Positions 50,417-60,416 of a stretch of DNA of 64,000 bases are shown piece after piece. A program made the translations under genes and the position numbers. Under the pieces are notes generated by a model. The model did no database searches and was not told the DNA's origin. It saw nothing but the letters and a program-made list of their open reading frames with translations. Within the stretch, counting starts at the first letter, position 1, and each line of letters starts with the position of its first letter. Source of the DNA: an uncultured Bacteroides sp. (GTDB lineage: Bacteria > Bacteroidota > Bacteroidia > Bacteroidales > Bacteroidaceae); the NCBI GenBank assembly GCA_958477465.1, contig CAUEFX010000012.1, forward strand, positions 3,008 to 67,007. The letters run 5' to 3'.

Positions 50417-52750
50417 TTATTTCTTATACGATTCAAAGTTATCATCAGTAATCAGGTACAAATTCTCTGGTGCTTTAGTGTAACCTTTTGCCCGGATTTC
50501 TGCTTTCAAATCATCGATTTGTTTTTGGGTTACTGTGAAGTTTTTGTTACCGTAATCATTGAACATCTTATCCACTGGACGGAGGAAACCCCATTTTTCA
50601 AAGAAATCTAGGAAGTCTATTTTGGCTTCATTACATACTTGACGAACAAAATCTAATTGTAAGACACCTTGTGTATCAACTGAAGTATCCAAATCCGGAG
50701 TTGTACGATAATGTTCATACAAATTACGATAGAAGTCTTCTTGCCCCAATACATCCATGATGTAAAGTTTCAATTGCCAGAAAGGAACTAGTTTTACATA
50801 ATATTCATCAGAAGCATTGTCCAGACAATGGGGCTGTTCTGCCTCAATAATACGTTGAATGGCTTCTTCGTAAACGGTCATACCCGGTTTGTCCTGATCC
50901 ATTAATCTGGAACCTTTTCCGAATGCACCTCTGACGTAATTGGCGTAGATATTATTGGTGACTTCAGTAGTACCTGTCCATTTCAGTCCCGGACGAGTCT
51001 GGTTGCTATGGCCAATCTCATGACCTAATACCCAAACACGACTTTTCAATTCTGTAGTGGTACAGAATACTCCTTTGTAGCTTGGTAGGTAGGCTGTATG
51101 GTTGGCAGCTGAATAAGGGTTTTTGCTGTTATATTCCACATGCAGGTACATGCGGTTACCAAATAGTTTATTGTATTTAAACAGCCCCATGAAATCCCAT
51201 TCTAGACGAACTACTTCATCCATCAGATCCATTACTTCCAGAATTGGTGTATTGGTTTCTTTATAATCGTTTACTGTCCAGGTGATGTGTACATATTTGC
51301 CCAATACGTCGATATCCTGATATTTGGCACTGCGCAATACTTCTTCAAATTCGGCTTGTGTACCGGTCTGTGCATCGAAGTAGCCATTTACTTTAGCAAA
51401 CGGGAAATGTATTTTCACCGTTTTAGCTGCAGCTGCTTGCTTGTCAGCCTCAGTCTCCAATGTCAATGGAATCTTTTCGTTGGTTAGATTTTGAATGTAA
51501 ACCAAACCAGCGGATAATATTTTTATAGTGTTTTCTCCTTCTTTCAGTGCATAAGATTTGCTGCTGTTGTAGCCTAATGTCAAATTCTGTACAATCATGG
51601 AGATGTTTTGGCCTTTCGTATCGCCTACAAGTACAGTCAATTCCTCACCTTGCTCTACATAGATCCCGGTGGGATTGTCGCGTAAACTATAAGTAGAGGT
51701 TTTGTTCACCTCTGCCATCACATTCGGATTTTGGTATGGACGATATTCTGCTACTCTGTATTCCGGATTATAGGAACCGTTCAGTAGAGCGGTTGCCAGT
51801 CTTTTATATGTTTCACCCGGCATTTTTCGGATATCAGTTTCGGTAATACCTTTACGCAGTTCTGAACAAGTATTATCGGTAAATATTTTGGTGTAATCGT
51901 ATTTGTTAGCACTTATGCGGAAAAATTCCATTTCAGCACAACTGATACGGTTGTTGTGAGCGGCATTGATAAGAAAACGTACTTGTTTTACATTCTTTAC
52001 CGGTTCATTTAAGTTCAGAATGGTGGCCGTAACATAATTGGTTTCCAAAGTACATTCTTTTACTTTCACGAATTCTGGTTTCTCTTCAGTAGATACCCAA
52101 ATCTCAAAATCATTGAAAGCACCGTATTTTGTTCCATTATCAGTACGTGGATGATAAATGATATAATCCAGGGATGTGCAGTCTTTCAGTGTATATGTAA
52201 TCATGAAAGGCCAATCGGTGAATGCACCAAACTTAGAATTGAAATAGCTGGTGTAATCACCGTCGTATGAATTAACGATGCCACGTTGCTCAGATTCTAT
52301 TTCTTCGGTAGTAGCTTCAGCATTTATTACTTCTATCTTCACGTCTGCAGACCCGCTGGAAGCGGCCTGAATTACGGGTATTTCTCTTCTTAAATCTCCA
52401 TAGGTGAGTACTATTACTGTAGCACGTGGCTCTTCATAATAATTAGGTTCAAAGGATACTTTAAGTAAATTATCTTCCAGTTCAGGGTAGCACCAGTCTT
52501 TTCCTTCTCCGATAACAGAAAATTGTATGTTGGCAAGATTAACGTCTTCTGTCACTACTAGATAGACTTCTTGGTTTCCGCCACTCGCTGGAATATTCAA
52601 CTCGAGAGGTAATACTCTTATCCAGCCTTCACGTTCGGGATTGGTCTCATCATCCTTGCAAGATGTGAATAAAAGTACAAATAAGATCAGAGCGATGTTC
52701 CATATGTTTGATGAACAAAGCTTACATTTTTTTTCATAAATGTTAATCAT
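50417..52750 (-). CDS. M60-family glycoprotein metallopeptidase (enhancin/BT4244-like)
   Basis: A 777-aa surface zinc peptidase. Lipoprotein signal ends LLFTSCKDDETN (CKDDE fits the surface-export signal). A BACON domain lies at about 40-130, a discoidin-like carbohydrate-binding module at about 135-280, and the M60 catalytic part at about 290-760. The gluzincin zinc site is HEIGH (His577, Glu578, His581) with downstream Glu596 (GTTEVTNN). M60 relatives such as B. thetaiotaomicron BT4244 cut O-glycosylated mucins next to GalNAc-Ser/Thr. As I recall, that gene also sits with GH2, GH109 and SusC/D, similar to here. First gene after fecR, on the minus strand. Confidence 0.9.
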   Translation of the reverse strand: MINIYEKKCKLCSSNIWNIALILFVLLFTSCKDDETNPEREGWIRVLPLELNIPASGGNQEVYLVVTEDVNLANIQFSVIGEGKDWCYPELEDNLLKVSFEPNYYEEPRATVIVLTYGDLRREIPVIQAASSGSADVKIEVINAEATTEEIESEQRGIVNSYDGDYTSYFNSKFGAFTDWPFMITYTLKDCTSLDYIIYHPRTDNGTKYGAFNDFEIWVSTEEKPEFVKVKECTLETNYVTATILNLNEPVKNVKQVRFLINAAHNNRISCAEMEFFRISANKYDYTKIFTDNTCSELRKGITETDIRKMPGETYKRLATALLNGSYNPEYRVAEYRPYQNPNVMAEVNKTSTYSLRDNPTGIYVEQGEELTVLVGDTKGQNISMIVQNLTLGYNSSKSYALKEGENTIKILSAGLVYIQNLTNEKIPLTLETEADKQAAAAKTVKIHFPFAKVNGYFDAQTGTQAEFEEVLRSAKYQDIDVLGKYVHITWTVNDYKETNTPILEVMDLMDEVVRLEWDFMGLFKYNKLFGNRMYLHVEYNSKNPYSAANHTAYLPSYKGVFCTTTELKSRVWVLGHEIGHSNQTRPGLKWTGTTEVTNNIYANYVRGAFGKGSRLMDQDKPGMTVYEEAIQRIIEAEQPHCLDNASDEYYVKLVPFWQLKLYIMDVLGQEDFYRNLYEHYRTTPDLDTSVDTQGVLQLDFVRQVCNEAKIDFLDFFEKWGFLRPVDKMFNDYGNKNFTVTQKQIDDLKAEIRAKGYTKAPENLYLITDDNFESYKK

Positions 52751-52851
52751 CGTTTATTTAATAGATTAAAAAAGGTAACTAATAGATTGCCATTCAAATT
52801 CTTACTCGAGATTAAACTTTACATGGCAATCGGTTAATAATTAATGAAATG

Positions 52852-53871
52852 CTATTTTTTACCAATAGTCACTACATTCTCCTCGTTGAACGAATATTCT
52901 ATCGGGTGTATACGTGACATGATCCGCAAAATTTCTTCCAAAGGTTCATTGCGCAATGTAAATGTATATTTGAATTGTTCTTTCAGTTCTGGAGAAAGAT
53001 TTATTTTTACATTGTACCATTTTGATAAGAATCGGCAAATTTCTCCCAGGTTTTTGTTTTGGAATAGCATTTGGCTATTCGCCCAAGAGACTGCCAGGTT
53101 CACATCTCCTTTTTCTACTTTTATATCATGGTTACGCTTATTGTAAGTTGCAATTTCACCGGGACGTAACATACGGTGTTCGCTCGCAGTTTCCAAAGAA
53201 ACGGAACCTTTTTGCAAGCTGACATAGATGTTGTCCGATTCTGGAAAAGCTTCTACATTAAATTTAGTTCCGTGTACTACCACCTTTACGCCATCCATTT
53301 GTACTACGAAAGGATTATTTTTCTCGTGAGTTACATCAAAATAAGCCTCTCCGGTTAGATTCACCACTCTTTCTTTTTGGAGAAAATTGGTATTATATCC
53401 TACGGTTGTTTTTGAATGGACCCACACAGCGGTTCCGTCAGGGAGTACTATTTTAGACTTGCCCCCCCAGTTTGTGTAGGTTTGCTGTGCGAGTTTGGAA
53501 TGGGCTATTTTCATTCCAAAATAAAAAGAAGCCGATGCAAATAGGGTTATTAAAAAACAGGCCGCGGCTACATATTTGCGTATAAAGACCATTGCTTTAT
53601 TACTCTGCTTATCACCAACAACTTTTTTCTCTTCTTTTTCAGCTAATTCTTTTTCGTTCATACGACGTATTAGCTCATTCCAGCATGAATCCGTATTCAC
53701 TGTATATTCAACAGCTTTAGCACGTACTTGCTTCCAAACTTCCTGAAGTTCTTCAAAAAGTTCTTTGTTTTTGGTAACAGACAACCATTGTTCAAACAGT
53801 TGTTCGTCGCCAGCAGTAAGTTCACTTTTTAATTTAGAGATGATTAAGTCCCAGGGGATATTCTTTTTCAT
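52852..53871 (-). CDS. FecR-family anti-sigma factor
   Basis: A 339-aa single-pass inner-membrane protein. The N-terminal cytoplasmic helices (GDEQLFEQWLSVTKNKELFE) bind the sigma factor; a TM helix follows at about residues 93-115 (YVAAACFLITLFASASFYFG); then a periplasmic FecR domain (KSKIVLPDGTAVWVHSKTTV, GEAYFDVTHEKNNPFVVQM) and C-terminal DUF4974 (YNVKINLSPELKEQFKYTFT). It would relay the SusC STN signal to the divergent ECF sigma. It is divergent from the sigma gene by 124 bp, unlike the common sigma-fecR same-strand arrangement, and is upstream of M60 by 101 bp. Confidence 0.92.
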   Translation of the reverse strand: MKKNIPWDLIISKLKSELTAGDEQLFEQWLSVTKNKELFEELQEVWKQVRAKAVEYTVNTDSCWNELIRRMNEKELAEKEEKKVVGDKQSNKAMVFIRKYVAAACFLITLFASASFYFGMKIAHSKLAQQTYTNWGGKSKIVLPDGTAVWVHSKTTVGYNTNFLQKERVVNLTGEAYFDVTHEKNNPFVVQMDGVKVVVHGTKFNVEAFPESDNIYVSLQKGSVSLETASEHRMLRPGEIATYNKRNHDIKVEKGDVNLAVSWANSQMLFQNKNLGEICRFLSKWYNVKINLSPELKEQFKYTFTLRNEPLEEILRIMSRIHPIEYSFNEENVVTIGKK

Positions 53872-53960
53872 ATAACGTTTTTGGCTGTTTACAATACTAT
53901 GACACGAGAATTTGAATACACCCTTATTTATGCTATATACTTTTTTAAATTATTTTTTTG

Positions 53961-53968
53961 TATGTTTG
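53961..53968 (+). promoter_or_regulatory. Candidate -7 element (TATGTTTG) for the ECF sigma gene
   Basis: Matches TAnnTTTG, 27 bp upstream of the sigma ATG, inside the 124-bp region divergent with fecR. No -33 TTTG at normal spacing. Confidence 0.4.
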
Positions 53969-53995
53969 TGAAATGAACTCAATATAGACTAAATA

Positions 53996-54538
53996 ATGAA
54001 TGATATCTTTCTATTAAGACTACTCAAATCTGGGGACAAGCAAGTATTTAAGCTATTATTCGATAGCTATTTTGAAGCATTGTGTCGGTTCATGTATGTT
54101 TATCTGGGGAATAAACAGGATGCAGAAGAGATAGCAATTGATATTTTTATGTATCTTTGGGAAAATAGAGAGAAAATTGAAATTAAGTTGACTTTTAAAG
54201 GATATTTGTTTCAGGCTGCCCGTAATCGATGTTTAAATGCACTGCGAGACCGCAAAAATACGCTGGCGATAGATGAAATAAGTGGAACTGAAATTCCGCA
54301 GGCAGATATGGGGAGTTCACTAGAAATGGAAGAATTAAGTCGGTTGATAGGAGAGGCTGTTTTATCTTTACCTGGCAGATGTCATGAGATCTTTGTGAAG
54401 AGCCGTGAAGAGAATTTGACTAACCAGGAAATAGCCGATGAGATGAATATATCCGTGAAGACAGTAGAAGCTCAAATAACCAAGGCTCTTAAGCGTATCC
54501 GTGAGTTCCTTGGAGAACAATATTATTATCTGTTTTAG
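53996..54538 (+). CDS. ECF RNA polymerase sigma factor
   Basis: A 180-aa sigma-70 family ECF factor. Region 2 is visible as FKLLFDSYFEALCRFMYVYL, then NKQDAEEIAIDIFMYLWENR; region 4 as LPGRCHEIFVKSREENLTNQ, then EIADEMNISVKTVEAQITKA. It is not fused to anything, unlike the sigma-barrel protein at 1.8-3.3 kb. It should be held by the FecR protein and, when SusC senses cargo, activate the PUL. Convergent with the 7TM-HD gene. Confidence 0.93.
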   Translation: MNDIFLLRLLKSGDKQVFKLLFDSYFEALCRFMYVYLGNKQDAEEIAIDIFMYLWENREKIEIKLTFKGYLFQAARNRCLNALRDRKNTLAIDEISGTEIPQADMGSSLEMEELSRLIGEAVLSLPGRCHEIFVKSREENLTNQEIADEMNISVKTVEAQITKALKRIREFLGEQYYYLF

Positions 54539-54810
54539 TGCCACTGGCATTCGAGTAAGTACTTTTTCTTGGTAGGGCTTCTCTCCTAAGTTGACTAAAG
54601 TGAGATAAAGTTCTTTTGTTCTGTTGGTGTGTAACTTTATTATATATAGGAAACTATATTAAAACCCCTTGGCAGAATTAAGTATGCACTAAATTAATTC
54701 CATCAACGGGTTCTTATACGGTATTTGGTAATATTGTTTCATTAAAAAACTTTCTATATAGTGAAACCCTATGCTGTTACGTTGTAATAGCTTTTTGTTT
54801 GTTTATTTGT
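54539..54810. other. Convergent intergenic region
   Basis: 272 AT-rich bases between the stop codons of the sigma gene and the minus-strand 7TM-HD gene. I saw no clear hairpin terminator, ORF or RNA gene. Confidence 0.4.
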
Positions 54811-56892
54811 TTATGTCTTTTTGGTGGTATTTTCATTTTTCAATTCCGGATAGCTGATGCGAGTGTGGTAAATAATTTTCAGTTTCTCTTTAAATACGGC
54901 TTTAACAGTTGCAATATCCTTAAAAGTGATAGGGCACTCTTTAAAGTAACCTTCCTCCATTTGTGAATCGATGATTTTCTCTACCAGATTGCTGATGCTT
55001 TCTTCCGTGTATTCGGGTAAACTGCGTGAGGCGGCTTCTACGGCATCTGCCATCATCAGTATAGCGGTTTCTTTAGAGAAAGGGTTAGGACCCGGGTAGG
55101 TGAATTTTTCCTCGTCGGGTTCTTCGCCGGGGTGCTCGTTCTTCCAGGAAATATAGAAGAATTTTGTTTTCCCACGTCCATGATGGGTACTGATAAAGTC
55201 TTTTATGACTTTGGGAAGATTATGCTTTTCTGCCAGTTTAAGACCATCGGTCACATGATTGATTACTATCTGTGCGCTCTGTTCGTAACTCAAGTTTTTA
55301 TGTGGATTTACTCCTCCGGATTGGTTCTCTGTAAAAAACGCAGGGTTTTCCATTTTTCCGATGTCATGGTATAAGGCGCCGGTACGTACGAGCTGGCTCT
55401 TGGCTCCTATACGGATGGCTGCTTCTGCGGCAAGATTGGCTACTTGCATCGAGTGTTGGAAGGTTCCAGGTGCGGTTTCGGACATTTGGCGGAGCAGATC
55501 TGTGTTGATGTTAGATAGTTCTACCAATGTTACATTAGAGGTGAATCCGAATGTCTTTTCCAGTAAGAACAGGAGAGGATATGTAAACAATAATAAGATA
55601 CCGTTAACGATGAAATAGGTATACATTCGGACATTCAGCTTTGACAGATCGTTTTCTGTGATCAACTCGATAGCAAAATAAATGGCGGCATAAGTTAATA
55701 TGACCAAAAACGCAGTACGGAAAAGTTGGGATCTCTGTGACAATTCCCGTAAACTGAAAATGGCAACCAATCCGGCGGCTAACTGGATTAAGATGAATTC
55801 ATGCGGGAATCGAAGCGTTATCGAACAGAGCAGTATTGTAATGGCATGTGTAAGGAAAGCTGTACGGGAATCAAGGAATACCCGTATGATGATGGGGAGC
55901 ATTGCATAAGGTAGGATGTAGACATTGGATATGTTATGCGTTACCATTAATGCCGTGATCACATTATAGAAGACGATGAGAATGAAGAGTAGAGACAAAC
56001 TGCCTTTGCGTTGGTAGTAGTCTTTACGGAATAATTCCAAATAGAGCATGAAACAGAGGATGAAGACACTGACGAAAAGTATCTGTCCTCCTAAGATCAG
56101 GCGCTTCTGACTGAGTGATTCACTTCGCTTGATGGACTCTTTCCGAAGAGATTCCAATATGTTATATGTTGCCTGATCTACAATCTCGCCACGGTCTATG
56201 ATTTTTTGTCCGCTGACCACCACTCCATTCGACCAGGAATAATTGTCCAGAATTTCCTTTTTGGCACTTTCGGAGCGTTCTTTGTCGTAAATCAGATTGG
56301 GAAAAATATACTCGTTGAGCGCGCATTGTCGTAGAATGTGTCGATTGTAGTGGGCTGTGTCGGAAGAAAGCAGGTGCTCATACGCCTTCTTTACAGTATA
56401 AATGTCGGATATGACCTGCGATTTTGCCAGTTTGTTGTCTATCTTTCTGATGTATCCCGCACTGTCTCTGTTCAGGTCTTGTGCATCTTCTGTCGATAGG
56501 ATACCGGAAGCATAAATGTCTTTTAGCGTCCGTTCGATATAGCGGATGTAATCCGTTGACGGAAGGATGCCTTTAAGGTGGGTATGATAATCTTCTTTTA
56601 GCTTATTGAGGGCATTGGTCTCTATATTCTTATCCAATTGGTAATAAGGCTGGAATGTACTTAGCAGACTGTCCTGTTCGCGTTTTACCACTTCGCTGTC
56701 TTTATAAATCGGAAAATTGAAAGTTGCTATCAACTGTCCGTATTTCCAAGGCTTGTTAATATCAAACTGATAGTTGAATTTACCGTCTCGAGGCAGAAAG
56801 TATACAATAACAGCTACTGTAGCCACAAAAATCAGTGCTTTGTACAACAAATCTCTGTAAGAGAAGCTCCTTTTTTTCTTGAGATGATTCAT
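54811..56892 (-). CDS. 7TM-HD family membrane phosphodiesterase (PgpH-like)
   Basis: A 693-aa membrane protein; I chose the ATG at 56892 (MNHLKKKRSFSYRDLLYKAL) over one 13 codons upstream. An N-terminal TM helix and an extracytoplasmic 7TMR-HDED region (about 50-280) precede seven TM helices (about 285-470, including LILGGQILFVSVFILCFMLY). The cytoplasmic HD domain (about 490-640) has HSMQVANLAAEAA, ALYHDIGKMENP and STHHGRGKTKFFYISW with the metal-binding His/Asp residues. Relatives such as Listeria PgpH hydrolyse c-di-AMP. The signal sensed is unknown. Confidence 0.88.
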   Translation of the reverse strand: MNHLKKKRSFSYRDLLYKALIFVATVAVIVYFLPRDGKFNYQFDINKPWKYGQLIATFNFPIYKDSEVVKREQDSLLSTFQPYYQLDKNIETNALNKLKEDYHTHLKGILPSTDYIRYIERTLKDIYASGILSTEDAQDLNRDSAGYIRKIDNKLAKSQVISDIYTVKKAYEHLLSSDTAHYNRHILRQCALNEYIFPNLIYDKERSESAKKEILDNYSWSNGVVVSGQKIIDRGEIVDQATYNILESLRKESIKRSESLSQKRLILGGQILFVSVFILCFMLYLELFRKDYYQRKGSLSLLFILIVFYNVITALMVTHNISNVYILPYAMLPIIIRVFLDSRTAFLTHAITILLCSITLRFPHEFILIQLAAGLVAIFSLRELSQRSQLFRTAFLVILTYAAIYFAIELITENDLSKLNVRMYTYFIVNGILLLFTYPLLFLLEKTFGFTSNVTLVELSNINTDLLRQMSETAPGTFQHSMQVANLAAEAAIRIGAKSQLVRTGALYHDIGKMENPAFFTENQSGGVNPHKNLSYEQSAQIVINHVTDGLKLAEKHNLPKVIKDFISTHHGRGKTKFFYISWKNEHPGEEPDEEKFTYPGPNPFSKETAILMMADAVEAASRSLPEYTEESISNLVEKIIDSQMEEGYFKECPITFKDIATVKAVFKEKLKIIYHTRISYPELKNENTTKKT

Positions 56893-56950
56893 ATCCTTTG
56901 AATTTTTTGCGAAAAGTACGAAAAAAAACAATCGTGTGGAAAAAAAAGTT

Positions 56951-56958
56951 TAATTTTG
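56951..56958 (+). promoter_or_regulatory. Candidate -7 element (TAATTTTG) for gltX
   Basis: Matches TAnnTTTG, 28 bp upstream of the gltX ATG, in the short divergent gap with the 7TM-HD gene. No clear -33 TTTG. Confidence 0.45.
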
Positions 56959-56986
56959 CGGTGATTTACCTATACTAACCCGAATT

Positions 56987-58504
56987 ATGGCAGAAAGAAA
57001 AGTAAGAGTTCGCTTTGCTCCGAGCCCGACAGGGGCATTGCACATTGGTGGTGTGCGTACAGCTTTGTATAATTATCTATTTGCTCGTCAGCATGGAGGC
57101 GATATGATTTTCCGCATTGAGGATACGGATTCAAACCGTTTTGTTCCGGGAGCGGAAGAATACATCCTTGAATCTTTTAAATGGCTGGGAATTCATTTTG
57201 ACGAGGGTGTGAGCTTTGGAGGAGAATATGGTCCGTATCGCCAGTCTGAACGGCGTGAAATATACAAGAAGTATGTGAAAGTATTGTTGGATAACGGCAA
57301 GGCTTATATCGCTTTTGATACTCCTGAGGAATTGGATGCCAAACGTGCTGAAATTGCAAATTTTCAATACGATGCTTCCACACGTGGTATGATGCGTAAT
57401 TCGCTGACTCTTTCGAAAGAAGAAGTGGATGCGCTGATTGCTGAAGGCAAGCAATATGTGGTCCGTTTTAAAATAGAACCCAATGAAGACGTACACGTCA
57501 ATGATTTGATTCGCGGCGAGGTGATTATAAACTCTTCCATTTTGGATGATAAAGTGCTTTACAAATCGGCCGATGAATTGCCTACTTACCATCTTGCAAA
57601 TATAGTGGATGATCATCTGATGGAGGTGTCTCATGTAATCCGGGGAGAGGAATGGCTCCCTTCGGCACCTTTGCATGTGTTGCTTTATAGGGCTTTTGGC
57701 TGGGAAGACACGATGCCTGCTTTTGCACATCTGCCTTTGTTGTTGAAACCGGAAGGAAACGGTAAGTTAAGCAAGCGTGACGGCGATCGTTTGGGATTCC
57801 CGGTATTTCCGTTGGAATGGCACGATCCTAAAACAGGTGAGGTGTCGTCAGGCTATCGTGAATCAGGCTATCTTCCTGAAGCGGTAATCAATTTCCTTGC
57901 TTTGCTGGGATGGAATCCGGGAAATGACCAGGAGGTGATGTCGATGGATGAGTTGATCAGACTCTTCGATTTGCACCGTTGCAGTAAGTCAGGGGCTAAG
58001 TTTGATTATAAAAAAGGAATTTGGTTTAATCATCAGTATATCCAGCAGAAACCGAATGAAGAAATTGCGGAACTTTTTGTACCGGTTTTGAAAGAACATG
58101 GGGTAGAGGCTCCTTTCGAAAAAGTAGTGACCGTGGTGGGAATGATGAAAGACCGGGTTAGCTTTATCCGTGAATTGTGGGATACCTGCAGCTTCTTCTT
58201 TGTTGCTCCTGTAGAATATGATGAGAAAACGGTGAAAAAACGCTGGAAAGAGGATTCTGCCAAGTGTATGACTGAATTGGCGGAGGTGTTGGCAGGTATC
58301 GAAGATTTCAGCATTGAAGGACAGGAGAAGATCGTGATGGATTGGATTGCAGAAAAAGGCTACCATACCGGTAATATCATGAATGCATTCCGCTTGACAT
58401 TGGTAGGAGAAGGAAAAGGACCGCACATGTTTGATATCTCATGGGTGTTGGGCAAAGAGGAAACTTTGGCCCGTATAAAGCGTGCTGTAGAGATTTTGAA
58501 GTAA
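56987..58504 (+). CDS. gltX: Glutamyl-tRNA synthetase
   Basis: A 505-aa class I aminoacyl-tRNA synthetase charging tRNA-Glu. The HIGH-type motif is [20 protein letters not shown] and the KMSKS-type motif is [12 protein letters not shown]. Also present are [18 protein letters not shown] and the catalytic-domain [19 protein letters not shown]. All motifs are intact and length matches the family. It lies 10 bp upstream of waaA, with which it is probably cotranscribed. Confidence 0.97.
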   Translation: MAERKVRVRFAPSPTGALHIGGVRTALYNYLFARQHGGDMIFRIEDTDSNRFVPGAEEYILESFKWLGIHFDEGVSFGGEYGPYRQSERREIYKKYVKVLLDNGKAYIAFDTPEELDAKRAEIANFQYDASTRGMMRNSLTLSKEEVDALIAEGKQYVVRFKIEPNEDVHVNDLIRGEVIINSSILDDKVLYKSADELPTYHLANIVDDHLMEVSHVIRGEEWLPSAPLHVLLYRAFGWEDTMPAFAHLPLLLKPEGNGKLSKRDGDRLGFPVFPLEWHDPKTGEVSSGYRESGYLPEAVINFLALLGWNPGNDQEVMSMDELIRLFDLHRCSKSGAKFDYKKGIWFNHQYIQQKPNEEIAELFVPVLKEHGVEAPFEKVVTVVGMMKDRVSFIRELWDTCSFFFVAPVEYDEKTVKKRWKEDSAKCMTELAEVLAGIEDFSIEGQEKIVMDWIAEKGYHTGNIMNAFRLTLVGEGKGPHMFDISWVLGKEETLARIKRAVEILK

Positions 58505-58514
58505 AAAGAACGAT

Positions 58515-59735
58515 ATGCTCTACAATCTGGCAATAGTCCTTTATGACATTTTGATACATTTGGCTGCTCCGTTTAGCCGGAAACCCCGGAAAATGATGAA
58601 AGGGCACTGGGTGGTATATGAGCTTCTCCGTCAACAGGTGGAGAAAGATGTCCGCTATATATGGTTTCATGCCGCTTCTTTGGGTGAATTTGAGCAGGGC
58701 AGGCCGTTGATTGAAAAGATAAGAGAGAAATATCCGGAATATAAAATCTTGTTGACTTTCTTTTCTCCATCGGGGTATGAGGTACGTAAGAACTACCGGG
58801 GAGCGGATATCGTCTGTTACTTACCGTTTGATAAGCCGCGCAACGTGAAGAAGTTCTTGGATATCACCAATCCTTGTATGGCCTTTTTTATCAAGTATGA
58901 ATTCTGGAAAAATTATCTGGATGAAATGTATAGACGCCGTATTCCTGTGTATAGTGTTTCCTCTATATTTCGCCGGGAGCAGATTTTCTTCAAATGGTAT
59001 GGCGGTACATACCGTAATGTCTTGAAGGACTTTGATCATCTGTTTGTACAGAATGAAACTTCTAAGCGATATCTGTCGAAAATCGGAATTACACGTGTGA
59101 CGGTAGTTGGTGATACTCGTTTTGACAGGGTGTTGCAGATTAGGGAAGAGGCTAAATATTTGCCTTTGGTGGAAAAATTTAAAGCGCATTCACCAACATT
59201 TGTTGCAGGAAGTTCATGGGGGCCGGATGAAGATTTGTTTCTGGAATATTTCAATACTCATCCGGATATGAAACTGATTATTGCTCCGCATGTGATCGAT
59301 GAAAATCATCTGGTGGAGATTATAGGAAAGTTGAAGAGGCCTTATGTGCGGTATACGCGTGCGGATGAAAAAAATGTGCTGAAAGCAGACTGTCTCATAA
59401 TCGATTGTTACGGTTTGCTGTCGTCTATTTATCGTTACGGTGAAATAGCTTACATTGGCGGTGGCTTTGGAGTTGGCATTCACAATACATTGGAGGCTGC
59501 CGTTTATGGTATTCCGGTAATATTCGGACCTAAATATCAGAAGTTCATGGAGGCCGTTCAGCTTCTTGAGGCAAAAGGTGCCTATTCCATTAAAACCTAT
59601 GAAGAGTTGGAAACATTGCTTGATAGATTATTCTCTGATGAAGCTTTCTTGAACGAAACAGGAGCCAATGCCGGACATTATGTCACCGGTAATGCCGGGG
59701 CAACAGAGAGGATATTGCACATGATAAACTTTTGA
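58515..59735 (+). CDS. waaA: 3-deoxy-D-manno-octulosonic acid (Kdo) transferase
   Basis: A 406-aa inner-membrane-associated GT30 transferase that adds Kdo to lipid A precursor. Family blocks are WFHAASLGEFEQGRPLIEKI, LTFFSPSGYEVRKNYRGADI, YLPFDKPRNVKKFLD, VVGDTRFDRVLQI, VAGSSWGPDEDLFLEY, LIIAPHVIDENHL and YIGGGFGVGIHNTLEAAVYG. The N-terminus has a short hydrophobic anchor (LYNLAIVLYDILIHLAAPFS). Second gene of a gltX-waaA unit, followed by a bidirectional terminator. Confidence 0.94.
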   Translation: MLYNLAIVLYDILIHLAAPFSRKPRKMMKGHWVVYELLRQQVEKDVRYIWFHAASLGEFEQGRPLIEKIREKYPEYKILLTFFSPSGYEVRKNYRGADIVCYLPFDKPRNVKKFLDITNPCMAFFIKYEFWKNYLDEMYRRRIPVYSVSSIFRREQIFFKWYGGTYRNVLKDFDHLFVQNETSKRYLSKIGITRVTVVGDTRFDRVLQIREEAKYLPLVEKFKAHSPTFVAGSSWGPDEDLFLEYFNTHPDMKLIIAPHVIDENHLVEIIGKLKRPYVRYTRADEKNVLKADCLIIDCYGLLSSIYRYGEIAYIGGGFGVGIHNTLEAAVYGIPVIFGPKYQKFMEAVQLLEAKGAYSIKTYEELETLLDRLFSDEAFLNETGANAGHYVTGNAGATERILHMINF

Positions 59736-59778
59736 GAACTATATATAAAAAGAGGTGTCTCTGAATGTACTTTCAACG

Positions 59779-59825
59779 AAATCACCCACGTCACAAATTC
59801 GTTTACAGCGTGGGTGATTTCTATT
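59779..59825. terminator. Bidirectional intrinsic terminator
   Basis: AAATCACCCACG (59779-59790) and CGTGGGTGATTT (59809-59820) form a perfect 12-bp stem with U-rich tails on either strand. It separates convergent waaA and the carbonic-anhydrase-like gene. Confidence 0.88.
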
Positions 59826-59844
59826 TTACAGGTGTTTTGATGCT

Positions 59845-60366
59845 TTATTTTTCTTCTTTATACCAGGATGAATACATTAGGTAATTGTGAGCTATCTTCT
59901 GATTTAGCTCTTTGGCCTGCTCCGGATCCACTTTTTTTATGAATTTGGCCGGTACACCTCCCCAAATACTTCCCGGTTCGATGACGGTATTGCTCAAAAC
60001 CAATGAACCTGCCGCTACGATGGCACCTTCTCCAACGATTGCATGATCGAGCAGAGTAGAGCCCATGCCTATTAGTGCATAATCCTTGATACTTGCTCCA
60101 TGGATGGTAACGTTATGTCCGACAGATACATGGTCTCCTATTTCGATGGTAGATTTCTCGTATAATGTATGGAGTACGCTGCCATCCTGTATGTTTACTC
60201 CGTTGCCGATACGGATTGAATTGACGTCTCCGCGTAATACAGTACTAAACCAGATACTGCAATCACGTCCTGTTTTTACATCACCGATGATAACCGCATT
60301 GTCGGCGAGGAAACAATTCTCTCCGATTTCGGGAGTGAATCCTCTTACTGATTTTATTAAAGCCAT
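59845..60366 (-). CDS. Gamma-carbonic anhydrase-like hexapeptide-repeat protein
   Basis: A 173-aa left-handed beta-helix protein of the gamma-CA/PaaY/YrdA group. Hexapeptide repeats run through NAVIIGDVKTGRDCSIWFST, VLRGDVNSIRIGNGVNIQDG, SVLHTLYEKSTIEIGDHVSV and GHNVTIHGASIKDYALIGMG. The three zinc-ligand histidines are plausible in HTLYEK, VGHNVTIHG. Catalytic carbonic anhydrase activity is uncertain in this subfamily. It lies 50 bp downstream of the aminopeptidase P gene on the same strand. Confidence 0.87.
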   Translation of the reverse strand: MALIKSVRGFTPEIGENCFLADNAVIIGDVKTGRDCSIWFSTVLRGDVNSIRIGNGVNIQDGSVLHTLYEKSTIEIGDHVSVGHNVTIHGASIKDYALIGMGSTLLDHAIVGEGAIVAAGSLVLSNTVIEPGSIWGGVPAKFIKKVDPEQAKELNQKIAHNYLMYSSWYKEEK

Positions 60367-60416
60367 ATCCTTTTGATTTTATAGGTTCTGTTTAAGAGGA
60401 CAAATCTGCCGGATTC

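Noticed and set aside
56987..57383. Possible T-box or riboswitch near gltX
   Set aside because: Only 94 bp separate gltX from the divergent gene, with no specifier-like structure; T-boxes are not expected in Bacteroidetes.
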